Source of the DNA: an uncultured Polaribacter sp.
GTDB taxonomy: Bacteria > Bacteroidota > Bacteroidia > Flavobacteriales > Flavobacteriaceae
Direction of reading: 5' to 3'
DNA: 64,000 nt
Assembly (NCBI RefSeq): GCF_947495205.1
Contig: NZ_CANLXV010000002.1
Coordinates: forward strand, 62,001-126,000
The position numbers and the translations under genes were made by a program. Shown piece after piece: positions 59,660 to 64,000 of this stretch (positions are counted from its first letter, which is position 1; each line of letters opens with the position of its first letter). The notes under the pieces are model-generated. The model did not search any database. It saw only the letters and a list, made by a program, of their open reading frames with translations, and was not told the DNA's origin.

Positions 59660-61529
59660 TTTCTTCTGTTGGTTTAGGTATTAATTTATCATATTCAGTC
59701 TGCAAACTTAAATTCAACATTTTAGTTTCTCTGTATTTATTAGCCTTAGATATTTCTCCGTTTAAATATTTTTCAATCATTAAACTAGTAATTGGTGCTG
59801 CTATGGTAGAACCATATCCTCCATTCTCCACAAAAATAGCTAATGCAATTTTAGGATTTTTTTTGGGTGCAAACGCTACTAAAATAGAATGATCTGCTAA
59901 CTGAACACGTTTTCCGTTAACGAAAGCAAAATTTTCTGAAGTTCCTGTTTTACCACAAATTTCAATGCCTTTTACTTGACTATATTTTCCTGTTCCTGTT
60001 TTAAAAACCTCATGCATTGCCTCTATCACAGGATTAAAATGTTCTTTAGCTATTGTTGTAATTTTCTTTTCGGTATAAATACTGTCTAAAATTGGTTTTT
60101 TATCCACTTTTTTTAAAATGTGTGGTGTGTAAAAGTATCCTCTATTTGCAATAGCTGCTGTAAAATTAGCTAACTGAATAGGCGTAGTTAAAATTTCTCC
60201 TTGACCAATGGCATTAGAAATAGTTGAAGAACCATTCCATCTATAATTTAAACGCGCATCATAATAATCTCCTGTTGGTATTAAACCAGGACTACCAGCA
60301 GGCAAATCGTACCCTAAATAATTACCCAAACCAAAACTTTTTACATGTTTTGCCCAGTTATTTAAACCTTGTGTTGGTTTATTATCTTTTTCTATGATTC
60401 TCTTATATGTGTTAGAAAAATAACTATTGCAAGATTTAGCTATGGCAGCATTTAAACGAACCTTTCTACCATAAATCTTACAATGACAACCCATATACTC
60501 CCTTTTTCTACTTCCATACCTAAATCCTCCACTACAAGAAAAACCCGTATTTACATTAATAACACCCTCTTGCAAACCAATAAGCCCATTCATCATCTTA
60601 AATGGAGATCCAGGAGCGTAAGCCGCCAAAAGTGCTCTATCATAAGAAGGCTTACTAATTTTATCATTAAATAAAATTGTAGAATTTTTAGATCTTTTTC
60701 TACCAACTAGCATATTAGGGTCATAAGATGGCGCAGTTACCAAAGCTAAAATTTCTCCTGTAGCCGGATCTAAAGCTACAATACCACCTCTTTTTCCTTT
60801 CATTAATTCCTGACCATATTGCTGTAAATGAATATCTAATGTTAAAGTTAAATCTTTTCCATTTTCAGCTAAAGTATCTTTTGCTCCATTTTGATATGAA
60901 CCTGTTATTTTATTTAAATTATTTCTTTTAAATAATTTCTTACCTTTTCTGCCCCTCAAATATTCTTCATATTGTTTTTCTATGCCTTCTTTACCTATTA
61001 ATTCTCCTGGTTGGTAATATTCATCTGTTTTTGCTAAAGCCTCATTTACTTCTCCTATATATCCTAAAACATTTGCTGCTGATTTTATGGGATATTCTCT
61101 AATAATTCTTTTCTGAATAAAAAAGCCCTGATATTTATGAAGTTTCTCTTGTAAAAACGCAAAATCTTCTTTGGCTAATTGTTTTAAAAAAACAGACGGC
61201 AACCAAGGTGCATAATTATCTGCTTTTTTAAACTTCTTTAGAAAATCTTGTTTTGTAATTTTAAGTAGTTTACAAAACTCTATAGTATCTAATGGTTTTA
61301 CCTGATTAGGTTGCACCATAACATCATAAGATAATTGATTAGCAACCAAAAGGGTACCATTTCTATCATAAATATATCCTCTTTCAGGATAATCATACTT
61401 TACTTTTACAGCTGCGTTTCTAATAGGATCAAAATTTTCTCCACGTATTACTTGAAGTTGAAATAAACGCCCAATAAAAAAAATACCCATTAAAGCTATA
61501 AAGCTATTAAGTAATAGACCTTTTTGCAT
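59640..61529 (-). CDS. mrdA: Penicillin-binding protein 2 (elongation transpeptidase)
   Basis: A 629-residue class B PBP that crosslinks peptidoglycan with RodA. One N-terminal helix is followed by a dimerisation domain (ERGYIYDRNGTLLVANQLSY) and the transpeptidase domain. Catalytic motifs: Ser308-x-x-Lys311 (APGSPFKMM), Ser366-Cys-Asn368 and Lys527-Thr-Gly (CGKTGTSEN). The position between mreD and rodA is the usual one. Confidence 0.96.
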   Translation of the reverse strand: MQKGLLLNSFIALMGIFFIGRLFQLQVIRGENFDPIRNAAVKVKYDYPERGYIYDRNGTLLVANQLSYDVMVQPNQVKPLDTIEFCKLLKITKQDFLKKFKKADNYAPWLPSVFLKQLAKEDFAFLQEKLHKYQGFFIQKRIIREYPIKSAANVLGYIGEVNEALAKTDEYYQPGELIGKEGIEKQYEEYLRGRKGKKLFKRNNLNKITGSYQNGAKDTLAENGKDLTLTLDIHLQQYGQELMKGKRGGIVALDPATGEILALVTAPSYDPNMLVGRKRSKNSTILFNDKISKPSYDRALLAAYAPGSPFKMMNGLIGLQEGVINVNTGFSCSGGFRYGSRKREYMGCHCKIYGRKVRLNAAIAKSCNSYFSNTYKRIIEKDNKPTQGLNNWAKHVKSFGLGNYLGYDLPAGSPGLIPTGDYYDARLNYRWNGSSTISNAIGQGEILTTPIQLANFTAAIANRGYFYTPHILKKVDKKPILDSIYTEKKITTIAKEHFNPVIEAMHEVFKTGTGKYSQVKGIEICGKTGTSENFAFVNGKRVQLADHSILVAFAPKKNPKIALAIFVENGGYGSTIAAPITSLMIEKYLNGEISKANKYRETKMLNLSLQTEYDKLIPKPTEEIASGTE

Positions 61530-61534
61530 TATTG

Positions 61535-62038
61535 TTATTGCTTTTTAGTGAAAATAAAAATTGCCAAAAAATATAATATAACTGTAAAAACAGTAGCACA
61601 AATTGTATTCAAAAACACATGCCCTATATTTTGAAAACTAAAGTTAGCAAAAGAGAATAATATAAAATGATGAATTATTGTTAAAGTTACTACGTAATTA
61701 AAAACTTTACCAAAGGATTCTTTATGTAAGTTGAAAAAACCATAATCTGTTGCATATTTTTTAAAAAAAACTTTTACAAAAAACAGTCTGAAATACCCTA
61801 TTGTTAATGTTGCAAAAGCATGTATACCACCAGAATCAGAAAAAAAATCGATACTTAAACCTAAAAGAAAACTTAAAATCAAAAAAAGAAATCGTTCTTT
61901 TCTTAAAGGATATAAAAATATAAAAGCAATATATAAATAAGGATTAATAAAGTCTAAAAACAAAATGTTATTAAATATAAAGCCTTGTAAAAGAACCAAA
62001 CCTATAAAAAGAAATATAAAATAGACTGTTTTATTCAT
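61535..62038 (-). CDS. mreD: Rod-shape-determining protein MreD
   Basis: A 167-residue membrane protein with about five helices, matching MreD in length, topology and position. LLGLSIDFFSDSGGIHAFAT is the most conserved segment. It overlaps the mreC end by 8 bases and precedes the PBP2 gene by 5. It links MreC to the elongasome in the inner membrane. Confidence 0.92.
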   Translation of the reverse strand: MNKTVYFIFLFIGLVLLQGFIFNNILFLDFINPYLYIAFIFLYPLRKERFLFLILSFLLGLSIDFFSDSGGIHAFATLTIGYFRLFFVKVFFKKYATDYGFFNLHKESFGKVFNYVVTLTIIHHFILFSFANFSFQNIGHVFLNTICATVFTVILYFLAIFIFTKKQ

Positions 62039-62858
62039 CTTTAGGAGTTTCTAAAGTTTCTATTTCAATTTTATGTAAATTTTTAACCACATAAACATAA
62101 TTCAAATTGCTCATATCATTAAATAATTTTATGTCTATTGAATTATTTACAGTTTTAGACAGGTTCGTTTTAATTACTTTTCCAATTAAAATACCGCCAG
62201 GAAAAATGGCAGATTTACCACCAGTCTCTATAGTATCTCCGATTTTAATGGGCGCTTGCCTTGGTATATCAATTAGCTGAACCACATTATAGTCTTTTCC
62301 GTTCCATGATAAGGAACCAAAGTATTTACTATTTTTTAATCTAGCATTTAGCTTGCTATTTGTATTTAAAATAGACTGTACTCTTGTATAATTAGCACTT
62401 GTATTATCTGTTATACCAATAATACCTTTACCATTAACTACAGCCATATCTTTCTCTAATCCGTGATTTTCTCCTTTATTAAGCGTTAAAAAGTTAAACC
62501 GATTTGAGTAATTATTGTTGATGATTTTTGCACTAGTATAGGTGTATTTCTGTAAATATCTTGAAGAATCAACCACCAAAGAATCTACGTAAAGATTATG
62601 AAATTTATTTTGTAACAATTGTGTTCTTAGTAATCTATTCTCTTCTAAAAGTGCCTTATTTACACTCTTTAAATTAAAATAACCAGCAATATTAGCTCTT
62701 TGGTTATAAAAACCTCCTGTAACAGCATTTGCAGAATTTACAAACTTGCTCTTTTGAAAGTTTAAATTATTAAAAGTAAGCGCAAGCGCAATAAACTGCA
62801 ACATCAAAAAAAATAAAAAATACTTAAACTTTTGAAAAAAGTATATGATTTGTTGCAT
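62031..62858 (-). CDS. mreC: Rod-shape-determining protein MreC
   Basis: A 275-residue bitopic protein: one N-terminal helix (about 12-30), a coiled coil with NKALLEENRLLRTQLLQNKF and two beta barrels (NHGLEKDMAVVNGKGIIGIT, ISRQAPIKIGDTIETGG-like). MreC organises PBP2 and RodA. It lies 21 bases after mreB. Confidence 0.94.
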   Translation of the reverse strand: MQQIIYFFQKFKYFLFFLMLQFIALALTFNNLNFQKSKFVNSANAVTGGFYNQRANIAGYFNLKSVNKALLEENRLLRTQLLQNKFHNLYVDSLVVDSSRYLQKYTYTSAKIINNNYSNRFNFLTLNKGENHGLEKDMAVVNGKGIIGITDNTSANYTRVQSILNTNSKLNARLKNSKYFGSLSWNGKDYNVVQLIDIPRQAPIKIGDTIETGGKSAIFPGGILIGKVIKTNLSKTVNNSIDIKLFNDMSNLNYVYVVKNLHKIEIETLETPKDE

Positions 62859-62879
62859 TATAAAGAGGTTCTAAAAAAA

Positions 62880-63908
62880 TTATTTCATTAACACATTCTT
62901 GTATTTATCTAATTCTTTTAAAGCAATTCCTGTACCTCTTACTACAGCTCTTAAAGGATCTTCTGCTACATAAACTGGTAAATCTGTTTTTCTAGAAAGA
63001 CGTTTATCTAAACCTCTTAACATAGAACCTCCTCCTGCTAAATAAATACCTGTATTGTAGATATCTGCTGCTAATTCTGGTGGTGTTTTAGATAATGTTT
63101 CCATTACAGCATCTTCTATTCTTAAAATAGATTTATCTAAAGCTTTTGCAATTTCTCTATAAGAAATTTGCACCTGCTTAGGTTTACCACTTAGTAAGTC
63201 TCTACCTTGAACTCGCATATCTTCTGGCGGCGTTTCTAAATCTTCTGTAGCTGCACCAATTTGTATTTTAATTTTTTCAGCAGTAGTTTCTCCAACATGT
63301 AAATTGTGCTGTGTACGCATATAATACATAATATCATTGGTAAACAAATCTCCAGCAACTTTTACAGATTGATCGCAAACAATACCGGCTAAAGCAATTA
63401 CTGCAATTTCTGTAGTTCCTCCACCAATATCAATTATCATATTACCTTTTGGCTCCATAATATCTATACCTACACCAATAGCTGCAGCCATAGGCTCATA
63501 AATTAGATAAATTTCTTTGGCGTTCATATGCTTTGCAGAATCACGCACCGCACGCTTTTCTACTTCTGTAATACCAGAAGGTATACAAATAACCATTCTA
63601 AGTGCTGGTGGAAATAATTTTTTCTTAATTGATGGAATTTGCTTTACAAACTCCTTAATCATTTCTTCAGAAGCCTGAAAATCTGCAATAACACCATCCT
63701 TTAAAGGACGAATTGTTTTAATATTTTCATGGGTTTTTCCTTGCATTAAATTGGCTTCTTTACCAATAGCAATAATTTTACCCGAAACTCTATTTCTTGC
63801 AACAATTGAAGGACTATCAATAACTACTTTACCATTGTGAATTATTAACGTGTTTGCGGTCCCTAAATCAATCGCAATGTCTTCGGTCATAAAATCAAAA
63901 AAACCCAT
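62880..63908 (-). CDS. mreB: Rod-shape-determining actin homologue MreB
   Basis: A 342-residue actin-fold ATPase that guides cell-wall elongation. IAIDLGTANTLI (phosphate 1), MIIDIGGGTTEIAVIAL (phosphate 2) and TGIYLAGGGSMLRGLDKRL (adenosine) are intact. FFDFMTEDIAIDL is the flavobacterial start. It is first of the mreBCD-mrdA-rodA operon. A promoter element and an operator-like inverted repeat lie just upstream. Confidence 0.97.
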   Translation of the reverse strand: MGFFDFMTEDIAIDLGTANTLIIHNGKVVIDSPSIVARNRVSGKIIAIGKEANLMQGKTHENIKTIRPLKDGVIADFQASEEMIKEFVKQIPSIKKKLFPPALRMVICIPSGITEVEKRAVRDSAKHMNAKEIYLIYEPMAAAIGVGIDIMEPKGNMIIDIGGGTTEIAVIALAGIVCDQSVKVAGDLFTNDIMYYMRTQHNLHVGETTAEKIKIQIGAATEDLETPPEDMRVQGRDLLSGKPKQVQISYREIAKALDKSILRIEDAVMETLSKTPPELAADIYNTGIYLAGGGSMLRGLDKRLSRKTDLPVYVAEDPLRAVVRGTGIALKELDKYKNVLMK

Positions 63909-63927
63909 AAAAATATATTTATTATAC

Positions 63928-63948
63928 TGTAATAACGTGCTTATTACA
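63928..63948. repeat. Operator-like inverted repeat before mreB
   Basis: TGTAATAA (63928-63935) and TTATTACA (63941-63948) are perfect 8-bp inverted copies around CGTGC. They would cover the transcription start predicted from the TAAATTTG element. A further CACGTTA at 63974-63980 can pair with TAACGTG inside the repeat. Confidence 0.55.
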
Positions 63949-63954
63949 AATTTA
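63947..63954 (-). promoter_or_regulatory. -7 element of the mreB operon promoter
   Basis: TAAATTTG on the minus strand matches TAnnTTTG exactly, 38 bases before the mreB start codon. Confidence 0.55.
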
Positions 63955-64000
63955 CTATAAATTTAACAGAAAACACGTTACAAATTATTAATGTTTAAAA

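Overview
The window is chromosomal DNA from a member of the Flavobacteriaceae, probably a marine, Polaribacter- or Tenacibaculum-like organism. This is inferred from the strong AT bias, promoters of the Bacteroidota TAnnTTTG type, type IX secretion genes (porT, porP/sprF), a fused cbb3 oxidase subunit CcoNO, the mevalonate pathway, a lipidated TamL, and gene orders I recognise from this family (NAD kinase / barrel protein / uppS / bamA / skp / skp / murI; mreBCD-pbp2-rodA). The genus is a guess. I see no insertion sequence, prophage, CRISPR array, rRNA or conjugative element. Nearly all of it looks like core genome.

Layout. 1-4.9 kb: a leftward envelope operon (coaX, beta-barrel protein, TPR protein, lptC, small membrane protein, CBS-domain transporter cut by the window edge). 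5.0-6.3 kb: tRNA-Phe and a ROK sugar kinase. 6.4-10.7 kb: leftward isoprenoid genes (mevalonate kinase-like, diphosphomevalonate decarboxylase, UbiA prenyltransferase) and an rRNA pseudouridine synthase. 10.7-14.9 kb: cofactor enzymes (thiamine pyrophosphokinase, PdxJ, NAD kinase). 15-21.3 kb: rightward outer-membrane biogenesis run (barrel protein, uppS, bamA, two skp/ompH, murI). 21.3-24.1 kb: a PorP/SprF gene and then a patch of decay: a PAS-domain ORF with an in-frame stop, a response regulator without its phosphoacceptor aspartate, and a barrel gene frameshifted at a run of nine A. 25-36 kb: a complete cbb3-oxidase module (ccoS, ccoNO, ccoQ, ccoP, ccoG, ccoH, a DsbD_2-type transporter; ccoI, hemN; and a divergent FNR-type regulator). 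36-45.4 kb: RNA helicase, TatD, MGMT, a 1,126-residue outer-membrane protein, two tandem small barrels and accD. 45.7-56.1 kb: fba, tamL, an rRNA methyltransferase, a NlpC/P60-like lipoprotein, porT, menG/ubiE, an Nfu protein, a FadL-like barrel and an extraordinary Trp/Asn plus Arg/Ser repeat lipoprotein. 56.3-58.3 kb: proS, tRNA-Glu, rpsT. 58.4-63.9 kb: the rod-shape operon.

The best regulatory signal is in the cbb3 module. The ccoS and ccoI promoters each carry a TGAY-N4-GTCA palindrome centred exactly 29.5 bases upstream of the first base of the -7 element, the geometry of a class II FNR site. The FNR-type regulator gene adjoins the second copy. Together they suggest one oxygen-responsive circuit covering oxidase, copper supply and anaerobic haem synthesis.

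Other points worth checking are loss of zinc-ligand cysteines in both AccD and the ROK kinase, a 12-bp inverted repeat in the accD leader, an operator-like repeat over the mreB start site, and the decayed two-component remnant near 22.5-23.5 kb. I found no clear wholly new multi-gene system; the candidates are individual oddities rather than a new defence or biosynthetic locus.
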